Assembly (NCBI RefSeq): GCF_000092785.1 | Contig: NC_014225.1 | Location: 571,340 to 635,339 of the forward strand | DNA: 64,000 nucleotides | Source: Waddlia chondrophila WSU 86-1044 | GTDB taxonomy: Bacteria > Chlamydiota > Chlamydiia > Chlamydiales > Waddliaceae | Direction: 5' to 3' | In this document: one piece after another, positions 17,537-25,863 of the stretch | Numbering within the stretch: position 1 is the first letter of the stretch | Layout: every line of letters begins with the position of its first letter | The notes under the pieces: model-generated | What the model saw: only the letters and a program-made list of their open reading frames with translations | Databases searched by the model: none | What the model was told of the DNA's origin: nothing | Program-made: the position numbers and the translations under genes

Positions 17537-18286
17537 TTAATGCACTTTTCTTGGAGGTGCAGAGCGGGGGGATCGCATGCGGTGGCCAGAGTCTACAATG
17601 CTGATCTTTGCTTTTCCCAACATCCCTTGGATTTCTAGCCAATAAGGGAAGTAGGTAGGGTATTTTTTTTCGTCTTCAGGAAGATAAACAGTGATTGTTT
17701 TTCCCGATAGCTCGCTGCAATCGCGCGGCCAGCGGGTGCGCCACGCTTCGAACTCTGCGCCATAAATCGTTTCTCCTTCATAAACCAGCTTAGGAGTCCA
17801 GATTCTTCGGGAGTCCTGGCCATATTTTTCTGAGGGAGGGACGACTCCGACCCGCTTCATATTTTCGCGCGGAATCTTGACAAAGCGTAAGTTGAGCAGC
17901 GTCGATAGGAAATTGTTGACGTCGGACATGCTGTGCCACTGCTCGCTTGTATAGGAGAAATATTCGCGCATCATGCCTGAGTCAACGTGGATCGTGTAAA
18001 GCAGCCAGGAAGTGTGGCCGTTCGCGCCGTTTTCCACCCAATGTTTCCAGCCGGCCCAAGGGAATCGCTTGTCATGCAGGCGTTGCACAGGAATACTGAT
18101 CTCTTCAATGGAAATTTGGTGTTCCGATCTTTCTTTGATTAAGAGCACCGTATAGGTGTTGTCGATTCGGGTAACGATATAGTCGCCGTCCCTGCTGCTC
18201 TGGAGCCTGTCTTTAAGAAAAGTGGCAGCGTCTAGTTGGACAAATAAAAACAGTAGCAGAGTAAGGAGATACTTCGGAAATTTCAT
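17537..18286 (-). CDS. Secreted protein of unknown function, upstream of lepB
   Basis: 249 residues. ATG 18286 is chosen because it begins a clear signal peptide (MKFPKYLLTLLLFLF, cleavage near LDAA); a longer reading from 18349 would add an unlikely leader. The mature part has no membrane segment and no recognised domain; a Trp-rich stretch (WAGWKHWVENGANGHTSW) is notable. It lies 25 bp before lepB on the same strand, so the two are probably co-transcribed. The C-terminus is strongly basic (HRMRSPRSAPPRKVH). Confidence 0.7.
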   Translation of the reverse strand: MKFPKYLLTLLLFLFVQLDAATFLKDRLQSSRDGDYIVTRIDNTYTVLLIKERSEHQISIEEISIPVQRLHDKRFPWAGWKHWVENGANGHTSWLLYTIHVDSGMMREYFSYTSEQWHSMSDVNNFLSTLLNLRFVKIPRENMKRVGVVPPSEKYGQDSRRIWTPKLVYEGETIYGAEFEAWRTRWPRDCSELSGKTITVYLPEDEKKYPTYFPYWLEIQGMLGKAKISIVDSGHRMRSPRSAPPRKVH

Positions 18287-18372
18287 CTCACACCTATGGT
18301 CAAAATAGATAAATATTGAAATATACCATAAAAAGTCAGGTAGACTCAAATAAAAATCGAAGGATAAAGCTC

Positions 18373-19407
18373 ATGAAAGTGATGGTTGCTCCTCAGGCAT
18401 TCAAAGGAACTCTTACTGTTTTTGAAGTTGGTGAGGCGATGATGCGAGGAGTGCAAAAGGCTTTGCCTGGATGCGAGTGTGTGTTTGTCCCCATTGCTGA
18501 TGGGGGAGATGGTTTTATGGATGTCCTTTTTTATTACCGCCAGGGGACCTTAATCCAGCAGCAGGTAACAGGTCCATTAGGAGAGAGGATCTTAGTAGAA
18601 TGGGGAATTGACGAGGCATCCCAAACGGCAGTGATCGAATTGAGCAAATTTTCCGGACTTTCCCTAATTCCTGAACACAGGAGGAATCCACTGGCAGCGA
18701 CAACTTTTGGTATCGGGGAGGCGATCCTCTTAGCGTTGGATAAGGGAATCCGTCATTTTCTGATTGGAATAGGGGGGAGCGGGACCAACGACTGCGGTGC
18801 AGGAGTGATTGAGGCTCTGGGAGGGCGATTTCTCGATGAGTGGGGAAATCCCTTGCCAAGAGGAGGAGCAGCACTTAAGGAGTTGAAAACGATCGATCTC
18901 AAAGGATTGGACGATCGGTTGTTGGAATCGACATTTATTGTAGGGTACGATGTTAAAAATCCCATGACAGGCCCTGAGGGGGCCTCGCTCGTTTATTCTT
19001 CTCAGAAAGGAGCGGATCCAGTCGAGGCAGAAAGATTGGAACAGGCTGTATTGCGGTTTGTTGAAGTTATTCAGAGTCAGTTGGGGATCGAGCTTAATGC
19101 CATTGAAGGAAGCGGAGCTGCTGGAGGTGCGGGAGGAGGGTTGCATGCTTTATTGGGAGCTCGATTGATTTCCGGTATCGACTTAGTGTTGGATCGCGCA
19201 GGATTTGACAGGCTTCTTAAGGACGCGGACTTGGTGGTCACTGGAGAGGGAAGAATTGACAGGCAGACCACCTATGGCAAGGGACCGATTGTTGTTGCCC
19301 ATAGGGCAAAAGCGAGAGGGATTCCAGTCTACGCTTTTGTTGGTTCTGTTGGAGAAGGGTATGAAGCCGTTTATGATCATGGCATAACCAAAGTGATTCC
19401 ATTGTAA
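18373..19407 (+). CDS. Glycerate kinase (GarK/GlxK family), short C-terminus
   Basis: Phosphorylates D-glycerate, linking glyoxylate or sugar-acid breakdown to glycolysis. It begins MKVMVAPQAFKGTLT and has PIADGGDGFMD, GIGGSGTNDCGAG and VVTGEGRIDRQTTYGKGP, all family signatures. ATG 18373 is chosen over an upstream in-frame extension. The 344 residues stop at GITKVIPL; relatives run about 30 residues further into a closing helix, so the end may be trimmed by a stop or frameshift. The short end could impair stability. pncB starts 30 bp downstream. Confidence 0.88.
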   Translation: MKVMVAPQAFKGTLTVFEVGEAMMRGVQKALPGCECVFVPIADGGDGFMDVLFYYRQGTLIQQQVTGPLGERILVEWGIDEASQTAVIELSKFSGLSLIPEHRRNPLAATTFGIGEAILLALDKGIRHFLIGIGGSGTNDCGAGVIEALGGRFLDEWGNPLPRGGAALKELKTIDLKGLDDRLLESTFIVGYDVKNPMTGPEGASLVYSSQKGADPVEAERLEQAVLRFVEVIQSQLGIELNAIEGSGAAGGAGGGLHALLGARLISGIDLVLDRAGFDRLLKDADLVVTGEGRIDRQTTYGKGPIVVAHRAKARGIPVYAFVGSVGEGYEAVYDHGITKVIPL

Positions 19408-19437
19408 AATTGTTTTTCCTATGTTACAATAGCTCCC

Positions 19438-20910
19438 ATGAACTCTTTAAGTCCGTTCCGTTATCATCAGTCTCTTGCGTTGTTGACCGATTTGTATCAG
19501 ATTACAATGTCCTATGGGTATTGGAAAAATGGTCTTCAGGATAAAGAAGCTGTTTTCCATCTGTTTTTCAGAAAGTGTCCTTTTCGCGGTGGTTATGCGA
19601 TCGCAGCTGGGCTTGAGCTTGTCATCGATTATTTAAACAACTTTCGCTTCGATGACAGCGATCTGAATTATTTAGCAGGTCTTAAAGGGGCAGATGGCAA
19701 TCCTTTATTCGAAGAAGGTTTTTTTGATTATCTGTCAAAAATGGAGTTCTCTTGCAATGTCGATGCCGTGCCGGAAGGGACTGCTGTTTTTCCTTATGAG
19801 CCGATGGTGAGGGTATCGGGGCCTTTAATTCAAGCGCAGATTTTGGAGACGCCCATTCTCAATTTAATCAATTTTTCTTCTCTGATTGCGACCAAGGCGT
19901 CCCGTATTTGCGCTGCTGCAGACGGAGACAATGTACTGGAATTTGGACTGCGTCGTGCACAAGGGATTGATGGAGCTATAACTGGTGCACGTTCAGCGTA
20001 TATTGGAGGGTGTTCATCAACTTCCAATGTGTTAGCGGGGAAATTATTCGGTATTCCAGTTGAAGGAACCCATTCCCATAGCTGGGTCATGACATTCGAA
20101 GATGAGCAGGATTCGTTCGAGTCTTTTGCGGATGCCTTGCCGGCTAACTGTGTTTTCCTTGTCGATACTTATAACTCCATTGAGGGAGTTAAGAAAGCCA
20201 TCAATGTTGGAAAAAAGCTGAAAGAGAGGGGAAAGCGGATGCTTGGCATCCGATTAGATTCTGGAGATTTGGCTTATTTAAGCAAAGTCAGTCGCCAGAT
20301 GTTGGACGAAGCTGGGTTTGAAGACGCTGTGATTGTCGCGAGTAACGAGCTTGACGAGACCATTATCAGCGATTTGAAAAAGCAAGGGGCTAAGATTGCA
20401 GTGTGGGGGGTTGGAACAAATCTGATCACAGCTAAAGATCAGCCGGCTCTGGATGGTGTTTACAAGTTGTCTGCGATTAGGAATCCCGGAGAGGAGTGGC
20501 AGTTTCGCCTGAAGCTTTCTGAGCAGATGGTCAAAATTTCTAATCCAGGCGTGCTGCAAGTGCGCCGTTATTTTAACCAGAAGGAGTATGTTGCTGACGC
20601 CATTTTCAATGAGGGAGATGACTTAAGCAGTGGGTGTTTTATTGTTGATCCATTGGATTCCACGCGTCAAAAAAGGATCGATCCGAATCTTTTGCACAAG
20701 GATTTGCTTGTTCCGATATTTCGAAATGGCAAATGCATTTATACTCTTCCTTTGCTTCAGGATATCCGGAAAAGTGTCCGGAGCGAGCTTTCCCGTGTTC
20801 ATGAAGGAGTTAAGCGGTTTATTTTTCCGCATCAATATGTTGTTGGTTTGGAGCGTTCGCTTTATGACCGCAAGCTGGAATTAATCAAGCAAATACGTCG
20901 TATATCGTGA
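19438..20910 (+). CDS. pncB: Nicotinate phosphoribosyltransferase
   Basis: Converts nicotinate and PRPP to nicotinate mononucleotide, the entry step of NAD salvage. 490 residues. The N-terminal motif LLTDLYQITMSYGYW, the central EFGLRRAQGIDGA (the conserved His of many PncB is Gln/Ile-type here), VEGTHSHSWVM, and LDSGDLAYLS all match the family. It is followed by pncA, so both steps from nicotinamide to NaMN are encoded together. Such salvage is missing in Chlamydia species and is a mark of environmental chlamydiae. Confidence 0.95.
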   Translation: MNSLSPFRYHQSLALLTDLYQITMSYGYWKNGLQDKEAVFHLFFRKCPFRGGYAIAAGLELVIDYLNNFRFDDSDLNYLAGLKGADGNPLFEEGFFDYLSKMEFSCNVDAVPEGTAVFPYEPMVRVSGPLIQAQILETPILNLINFSSLIATKASRICAAADGDNVLEFGLRRAQGIDGAITGARSAYIGGCSSTSNVLAGKLFGIPVEGTHSHSWVMTFEDEQDSFESFADALPANCVFLVDTYNSIEGVKKAINVGKKLKERGKRMLGIRLDSGDLAYLSKVSRQMLDEAGFEDAVIVASNELDETIISDLKKQGAKIAVWGVGTNLITAKDQPALDGVYKLSAIRNPGEEWQFRLKLSEQMVKISNPGVLQVRRYFNQKEYVADAIFNEGDDLSSGCFIVDPLDSTRQKRIDPNLLHKDLLVPIFRNGKCIYTLPLLQDIRKSVRSELSRVHEGVKRFIFPHQYVVGLERSLYDRKLELIKQIRRIS

Positions 20911-20917
20911 GCAAATA

Positions 20918-21058
20918 CATGAACCTATCCGCATATTCAAATCTGTTTTCCGATCGCTTCTTGCAAAGCTTTTCCAAGCTTTACTTGCGAAGCGATCGAA
21001 AAAATCTCTCAAAAAGAAAAAAAATTTGCACAAATAGCAATATACGGATAGGTTCATG
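20918..21058. repeat. Nested inverted repeats between pncB and pncA
   Basis: Outer arms 20918-20936 and 21040-21058 are complementary at 18 of 19 positions (CATGAACCTATCCG core). Inside, CGATCGCTTC (20951-20960) pairs with GAAGCGATCG (20989-20998), and AAAGCTT (20965-20971) pairs with AAGCTTT (20976-20982). The right outer arm contains the pncA start codon at 21056. The folded RNA would hide that start, so it could control pncA translation. Alternatively it is a small inverted-repeat element inserted here. Confidence 0.78.
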
Positions 21059-21688
21059 AAAAGAGCATTTCTTGTGGTTGATGTCCAAAATGATTTTTTG
21101 CCTGGGGGAGCGTTGGAAGTCAAAGAGGGCGATAAAGTCATTCCTTTAATTAACGAGCTGTTGAAGCTGCCTTTTGAGTTGGTTGTTGCCAGTAAAGATT
21201 GGCATCCTGTTAATCATGGCAGTTTCGCTGATACTCACGGCAAAGGAGTGGGGGACTTTATCAAGCTGCGGGAATTGGATCAAATTTTATGGCCGGTGCA
21301 TTGCGTGCAAGATTCTCTTGGGGCCGAGTTTAGTGATAGGTTGGATCAGAGCCGTTTCGATAAAGTGTTTCATAAGGGCACGGACGAGGGTATTGATAGT
21401 TACAGCGCTTTTTTCGACAATGGTCATTTGAAGGCGACCGGCATGGGCGATTATCTCAAAGAAGAGGGAATTACCGATCTCTATATTGCAGGTCTTACGA
21501 CCGATTTCTGTGTCAAATATTCCGTACTCGATGCTGTTAACCTAGGATTTCGTACCCATGTAGTCAGAGACGCTTGCAAGGCGGTTAATCTCTCTCCCGA
21601 TGATGAGGAAAAGGCTGTAGAGGAGATGAAAAAGGCGGGAGCACAGGTTGTCGCATCAGAGCAGGTGATTAAGGAGTTTGATGGGTAA
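21056..21688 (+). CDS. pncA: Nicotinamidase
   Basis: Deamidates nicotinamide to nicotinate, the substrate of the preceding pncB product. 210 residues of the isochorismatase-like fold: catalytic Asp9 in LVVDVQNDFLPGG, metal ligands and Lys in ASKDWHPVNHGSFADTHG, and the nucleophile Cys in TTDFCVKYSVLD. The size matches E. coli PncA. The start codon lies inside the right arm of the inverted repeat, and no strong ribosome binding site precedes it apart from ATAGG. Its end overlaps the next gene by 8 bp. Confidence 0.95.
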   Translation: MKRAFLVVDVQNDFLPGGALEVKEGDKVIPLINELLKLPFELVVASKDWHPVNHGSFADTHGKGVGDFIKLRELDQILWPVHCVQDSLGAEFSDRLDQSRFDKVFHKGTDEGIDSYSAFFDNGHLKATGMGDYLKEEGITDLYIAGLTTDFCVKYSVLDAVNLGFRTHVVRDACKAVNLSPDDEEKAVEEMKKAGAQVVASEQVIKEFDG

Positions 21689-22070
21689 AAAAAGAGTAAA
21701 GGAGGCTTTAGAAGCCATACTAACTGATCTTGGGGCTAGCGTATCGTTGATCGAAGAGTATTTTCATCCTGATTACGTCCAGAAGGTGGATGGAAAAACA
21801 CTGGATTTTGAGGGATTTGTCGCTCATATGCATTCTTTAAGATCGAAAGTAGATAGGCTCAAGCTCACGTTTGAGAAGCTATTTGAAGAGGGGGAGAATG
21901 TGTGTTCTGTCCATATTGTTGATGTTGCGAAAAAAGATGGATCGAATGCTCGGATGAAAGTAATCGCGCATTTTAAACTGTCTGGAGGTAAGATCATTTA
22001 TTGTGACGAGCTTACCTTTCTCATTGCCGGAGAGGCTCAAGATGCTCAGCTTGGATCATGCTTTTCTTAA
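21681..22070 (+). CDS. SnoaL/NTF2-like small protein
   Basis: 129 residues. The pattern YFHPDYVQKVDGKTLDFEGFVAHMHSL, then strands ending in DELTFLIAG, fits the cone-shaped SnoaL/NTF2-like fold. This fold is used for small-molecule binding or catalysis; the ligand is unknown. ATG 21681 is chosen because AAGGAG at 21671-21676 precedes it. It overlaps the end of pncA by 8 bp, so the two are probably coupled, but a role in NAD metabolism is only a guess. Confidence 0.7.
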   Translation: MGKKRVKEALEAILTDLGASVSLIEEYFHPDYVQKVDGKTLDFEGFVAHMHSLRSKVDRLKLTFEKLFEEGENVCSVHIVDVAKKDGSNARMKVIAHFKLSGGKIIYCDELTFLIAGEAQDAQLGSCFS

Positions 22071-22112
22071 GCAAGTTTGGCATGATGCATACTCAGGTAT
22101 AATACTTTTCAG

Positions 22113-22397
22113 ATGTGGATATCAACAAAAGAGGGAGTCGTGCTCCCGGTCAAACTGATTCCGAACGCAGGCAAAGACGAGATTTCCGGTTGGGAGAACG
22201 GCATTTTGAAGGTGCGCATCACAGCCGTTCCGGAAAAGGGAAAGGCTAATGCTCATCTGATCAAGTTCCTTGCCAGTCAGCTCAAAGTATCCAAATCGGA
22301 CATTACCTTGATTAAAGGGGAGAAGAATCGACATAAGACCCTGCTGATTAAAGGGGATGCCGATGTCGTTGGTGAACGGCTTTCTATTTATACCTAA
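22113..22397 (+). CDS. DUF167 / YggU family protein
   Basis: 94 residues, full length for the family. The conserved layout is LPVKLIPNAGKDEI, then LKVRITAVPEKGKAN, then LIKGEKNRHKTLLIKG. The fold is small alpha/beta and the function is not established. It follows the SnoaL-like gene by 42 bp and could be the last gene of the pncB-pncA unit. It converges with the short-chain dehydrogenase on the other strand. Confidence 0.88.
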   Translation: MWISTKEGVVLPVKLIPNAGKDEISGWENGILKVRITAVPEKGKANAHLIKFLASQLKVSKSDITLIKGEKNRHKTLLIKGDADVVGERLSIYT

Positions 22398-22417
22398 TCA
22401 ACTTGAAAGAATTGGTA

Positions 22418-23023
22418 TTATCGGTCGACGTGATAGATCTTACCGGTTTGCGACCCTTCAACACTTCTGACATACGCTTGCGTTACATTGTACGCTTGTA
22501 CAGGGATAAAGCCTCTAAAGTAGTTTTCCAGGCGTTCATAGGATTCGACCAGGATTGTTGGGCTTACGGCATTGATTCGGCATCCTTTAGGCAATTCAAT
22601 AGCAGCGCCTTTGACGAAGCCTTCGATTGCCGCATTGGTCATTGCAGCGGGAGTGCCGCTTGCGATTGGTTCCCTATTGAGGATTCCGCTGGTGAGTGTG
22701 AAGGAGCCTTTTTCGTTGATTGTTTGCAGTCCTAGGCGTACCAGATTGACTTGTCCCATCAATTTGCTTTGGAGGCCTACATAATAATTCTCTTCAGTCA
22801 GTTCTTTTAGTGGAGCGAAATGCACTTTTCCCGCGCAGCAGATTAGCGCATCGAATGTTCCGATATCAGAAAACATTTTTTCGATGGATTCAGTTGATGT
22901 CAGATCGCATTGAAAATCTCCGGATTGCGAGCCGACAGGAATCACTTCATGCCTTTCGCTTAGGACGTTGACCACTTCTCTCCCAATCGTTCCGGTTCCG
23001 CCGACAACAATGATTCTTTGCAT
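22418..23023 (-). CDS. Short-chain dehydrogenase/reductase, compact type
   Basis: 201 residues. The Rossmann motif IIVVGGTGTIGREV lies at the N-terminus, and ALICCAGKVHF is the NAG-like motif. The usual YxxxK is replaced: relatives of this short group show an AAMTNAAIEGFVKGAA helix in its place, so the catalytic Tyr is missing in that position. It may be an NAD(P)-binding protein with altered chemistry. ATG 23023 has GAGGGG upstream. It is divergent from the second dehydrogenase, with 54 bp between starts. Confidence 0.82.
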   Translation of the reverse strand: MQRIIVVGGTGTIGREVVNVLSERHEVIPVGSQSGDFQCDLTSTESIEKMFSDIGTFDALICCAGKVHFAPLKELTEENYYVGLQSKLMGQVNLVRLGLQTINEKGSFTLTSGILNREPIASGTPAAMTNAAIEGFVKGAAIELPKGCRINAVSPTILVESYERLENYFRGFIPVQAYNVTQAYVRSVEGSQTGKIYHVDR

Positions 23024-23077
23024 TTCACCCCTCGCTTTTTGTAGAATCATAGATCATTAAGTGAATTTATTCGATAC

Positions 23078-23833
23078 ATGAAAAGATTTGAGAGAAGAAA
23101 TGTTTTAATTACCGGCGCTGCATCAGGGATCGGTCGAGCTGCTGCTTTTCGGATTGCGAGTGAGGGAGGATCTTTGGCTTTGCTTGACCGCGACTGGAAT
23201 AAGCTGTCAGAAACAGTCGATGAGCTTTCTTCTTGTGGTGTTCGTGTAGTTGGAGAAGCTTGCGACGTTTCTGATTTTACTCAGACACGAGAAGTCATCG
23301 ATAAGTTGGCTGAGCGGCTTGGAGGGATACATTCTTTAAGTCATAATGCGGGGATTTTGCGGTGTTATCGGACGCATGAGATGTTACCTTCGGACTGGGA
23401 CGAGATCATTTCGATTAATTTGACAGGGACATTTAATGTAAACCGTCATGCTTTGCCGCATCTTCTAAAAAATAAGGTGAGTTATCTTGTGAATACATCA
23501 TCGATTGCTTCGTATTATCGGCATCCTTGGACGAGTGCGTATTCTGCAACGAAGGGTGCGATTGTGTCGTTTACGCGGTCGTTGTTTATTGAGTATTTTC
23601 AGGAGGGGTTACGGGCGAACTGTGTGTTACCAGGGGGTATTGATACGCCGTTGGCGCGGGCTTACAAAGTTCCCGAGGGTGCGAATCCCGAGTTGATTCA
23701 GAGTTTAGTGCCATTTAAGGAGCCGGTGATGGTGTCTCCGGAGAGTGTAGCTGGGGCGATTGCATTTTTGGCATCGGATGATGCGTATCACATCAATGGG
23801 ACTGAGATAACTGTTGATGGCGGGAAAGTATGA
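23078..23833 (+). CDS. Short-chain dehydrogenase/reductase (FabG-like)
   Basis: 251 residues, a classical SDR. The cofactor site is VLITGAASGIGRAA; NAG is in SHNAGILRC; catalytic Ser is in VNTSSIASYYRH; and Tyr and Lys are in AYSATKGAIVSF. The C-terminus has the usual INGTEITVDGGKV. An acidic residue at the end of strand 2 (LLDRD) suggests NAD rather than NADP. The substrate is unknown. The 3' half has many G-ending runs and unlike codon choice compared with its neighbours (for example GTGTTACCAGGGGGTATTG), a mild sign of a different history. Confidence 0.88.
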   Translation: MKRFERRNVLITGAASGIGRAAAFRIASEGGSLALLDRDWNKLSETVDELSSCGVRVVGEACDVSDFTQTREVIDKLAERLGGIHSLSHNAGILRCYRTHEMLPSDWDEIISINLTGTFNVNRHALPHLLKNKVSYLVNTSSIASYYRHPWTSAYSATKGAIVSFTRSLFIEYFQEGLRANCVLPGGIDTPLARAYKVPEGANPELIQSLVPFKEPVMVSPESVAGAIAFLASDDAYHINGTEITVDGGKV

Positions 23834-23886
23834 TTTTCTTGCTATTCTTGTCGTTGAGTGTTATTTTACTTGTTTTATTTCACAAT

Positions 23887-23959
23887 GGGGCAATAGCTCA
23901 GTGGTTAGAGCAGCGGACTCATAACCCGCCGGTCGCTGGTTCAAGTCCAGCTTGCCCCA
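23887..23959 (+). tRNA. tRNA with CAU anticodon, probably tRNA-Ile2
   Basis: A full cloverleaf: acceptor GGGGCAA / TTGCCCC, D-arm GCTC...GAGC, anticodon CAT at 23920-23922, T-arm GCTGG-TTCAAGT-CCAGC, discriminator A; CCA is not encoded. The variable loop and T-arm are the same as in E. coli tRNA-Ile2 (lysidine-modified CAU), which favours Ile over elongator Met. An integrase fragment starts 188 bp downstream, so this tRNA is the likely integration site of a second island. Confidence 0.93.
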
Positions 23960-24147
23960 TATTATTTAAACTACTGTGGTAGAGTGATTAAGGTTTATGC
24001 TAATGACAACAAAACATTAGAAAAACCAGCCACAAACAGGGTCGTGGCACACATATGGCACACTTCGACCCTACACACCACAGCAAATCTCAGCACATCA
24101 CAACACATTCATCGTGTTACTGCTCACGCTAACCAAGAAAACGGAGC

Positions 24148-24594
24148 ATGAGCAATATGGCATCAATTCGAAAATTCAAAAAGAAAAATGGAAAGTACAG
24201 TTACAAGGCAATCGTTCGGGTGAATGATGGCTATCCACCCGACTACAAATCTTTCCCCACTCGCAAAGAAGCAAAAGATTGGGGTACACAGATCGAGGCC
24301 AGTAGAAGACAGGGAAGCTATTTTCCTGAGCAGGTTAAGGCGAAGCATACTCTAGCTGATTTGATTGATCGATATCTGAATATTCTGCAATCAACAAAAC
24401 CAAAAAGTACTAAGGATATCGTTAGGCACCTGGAATGGTGGAAAAAAAGACTGGGCAAATATGCAGTAAGAAATATTACAGCAGACTTAATTGCAGGGTG
24501 TCGTCAAGAATTGGCAGAGGGAAGTACATATAAAGGAACCATGCGGTCGCCATCTACAGTTAACCGATACTTGGCATCACTTTCTGGGGTGTAG
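24148..24594 (+). pseudogene. Tyrosine recombinase (phage integrase), N-terminal fragment
   Basis: 148 residues. The arm-binding AP2-like domain (ASIRKFKKKNGKYSYKAIVRV) and the core-binding helical domain (LADLIDRYLNIL...STVNRYLASLS) are present. The catalytic domain with the Arg/His/Tyr residues is absent: the frame ends at 24594, where the IS3-type element begins. The 3' part is not found on the other side of the element, so sequence was deleted. Position next to a tRNA gene is typical for the integrase of an island. Confidence 0.88.
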
Positions 24595-24758
24595 TGCTAC
24601 CCGTTAATCAAGCAAAAACTAAGAGAGTTTTCGCCCCCCTGATACAGGAATTTTCGAAGCTCTCAGATTGCAGTAAATGCTGCCTTTCAGCTCGCTAACG
24701 CTCGGCATTGACCGCAATCTGATTTCTCCTTCAATGCTTCCTATCAGGGGCGCTCGCA

Positions 24759-25529
24759 TTAAGCAGCCTCACATTTATAATAATGTTTTTCCATTTCATT
24801 TGGAGATCGGTATTTCAAAGTAGAGTGCAGGTAATCGGAATTGTATTTCAGAACCCAACTTTGCAATTCTTTTGAGAGTTCTTCTGAAGACCTCCATTCT
24901 TTTAGCCATAAAAGCTCCTCTTTCATGGTGCGCATGAATCGCTCGGTCTCTGCATTTCCCTTTGGATTGTTGTAGCTTGTGTAAATTTGCTCTACATCTA
25001 CTTTTGAGCAGTAACGCATATAAGCCTCTGAAGTGGGCTGACATCCGTTATCTGAGACAAGTTTTAGTCCTTTGCCACGGGCCCCTTCTGGAAATTGCGT
25101 GTTAAGCGCCCGGTCTAATGCTTCTAGCCAGTCTATTGACTTAGAGCGCCTTCCAGACTTCAACCCCACAATTTTTTTCGTGTACCAGTCAAGTACAACT
25201 GTTATGTAAGTCCAGCCATCGCCTTCGACAAAAACTTTTGTCATGTCTGTTCCCCATATCTGATTAGGTTTTTCCGCCTTGGGCTTCGGTCGATGATGTC
25301 TATCAGCAGTTTTAGGCCTCATTTTTTTGGCGCAAAGAAGATTTCGCTCTTTCATAATTCGATAAATGCGTTTCAAATTGCACGGTATTCCATCTCTATA
25401 ACGCAAACTTGCCCATACTCGCCTGTAACCCCAAAAGGGGTGCTCCATTTTTATCTGAGCAATTCTTTCGGCGAGGACATCATCGATTTTTCTTCTTATC
25501 TCAGGACGTTTTCTCTTCACAGATACCAC
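24759..25529 (-). CDS. IS3-family transposase orfB (DDE domain)
   Basis: 256 residues. An HTH_21 region (HPFWGYRRVWASLR) precedes the integrase-like catalytic core with Asp in WGTDMTKVF, Asp in LVSDNGCQP and Glu in NPKGNAETERFMR. It overlaps orfA by 13 bp in the -1 frame, so the active OrfAB enzyme would be made by programmed frameshifting, as is usual in this family. No stop or frameshift damages it. Confidence 0.92.
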   Translation of the reverse strand: MVSVKRKRPEIRRKIDDVLAERIAQIKMEHPFWGYRRVWASLRYRDGIPCNLKRIYRIMKERNLLCAKKMRPKTADRHHRPKPKAEKPNQIWGTDMTKVFVEGDGWTYITVVLDWYTKKIVGLKSGRRSKSIDWLEALDRALNTQFPEGARGKGLKLVSDNGCQPTSEAYMRYCSKVDVEQIYTSYNNPKGNAETERFMRTMKEELLWLKEWRSSEELSKELQSWVLKYNSDYLHSTLKYRSPNEMEKHYYKCEAA

Positions 25530-25795
25530 TCCTCGTCGTTTTTTTTTAACTCGAGAGTAAGATCTGCAACCACTTGTTTCAAACGATTGTTTTGCTTCTG
25601 AAGACGTGCTTCCTTTTGGTCTGATTTTCCTTTTTCAAACGCTCGGCTCGCATTGTTTAGAAAACAGTCCTTCCATTGGTAGAACTGAGCCTGACTTATT
25701 TCGTATTCAGTGCAAATTTCGGCAAGGGGACGACCCTTTAATCCTTCCAATACAATTTTTGTTTTTAATTCAGGAGTCCATTTTCTTCGTTTCAT
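25517..25795 (-). CDS. IS3-family transposase orfA (HTH protein)
   Basis: 92 residues. An N-terminal helix-turn-helix (KRRKWTPELKTKIVLEGLKG, then YEISQAQFYQWKD) is followed by a leucine-zipper-like helix (LQKQNNRLKQVVADL). It binds the terminal repeats and forms the N-terminus of the frameshifted OrfAB transposase. Confidence 0.92.
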   Translation of the reverse strand: MKRRKWTPELKTKIVLEGLKGRPLAEICTEYEISQAQFYQWKDCFLNNASRAFEKGKSDQKEARLQKQNNRLKQVVADLTLELKKNDEEWYL

Positions 25796-25863
25796 GAGTA
25801 AAACCCTATAGTTTAGATAGTTATTTTACTCTCTTAGCACCTTTTATGTCTTAACGGGGAGCA

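Larger units (their letters stand above)
24595..25863 (-). mobile_element. IS3-family insertion sequence, apparently complete
   Basis: About 1.27 kb. The ends TGCTACCCGTTAA (24595 on) and TTAACGGGGAGCA (to 25863) are inverted repeats with one mismatch, and CTAAGAGAGT recurs further in at both ends. It has two overlapping frames, orfA and orfB. Flanks are integrase fragment on the left and ISAs1 transposase on the right; a possible 3-bp GTA duplication is visible only if the left end is one base longer. Confidence 0.85.
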
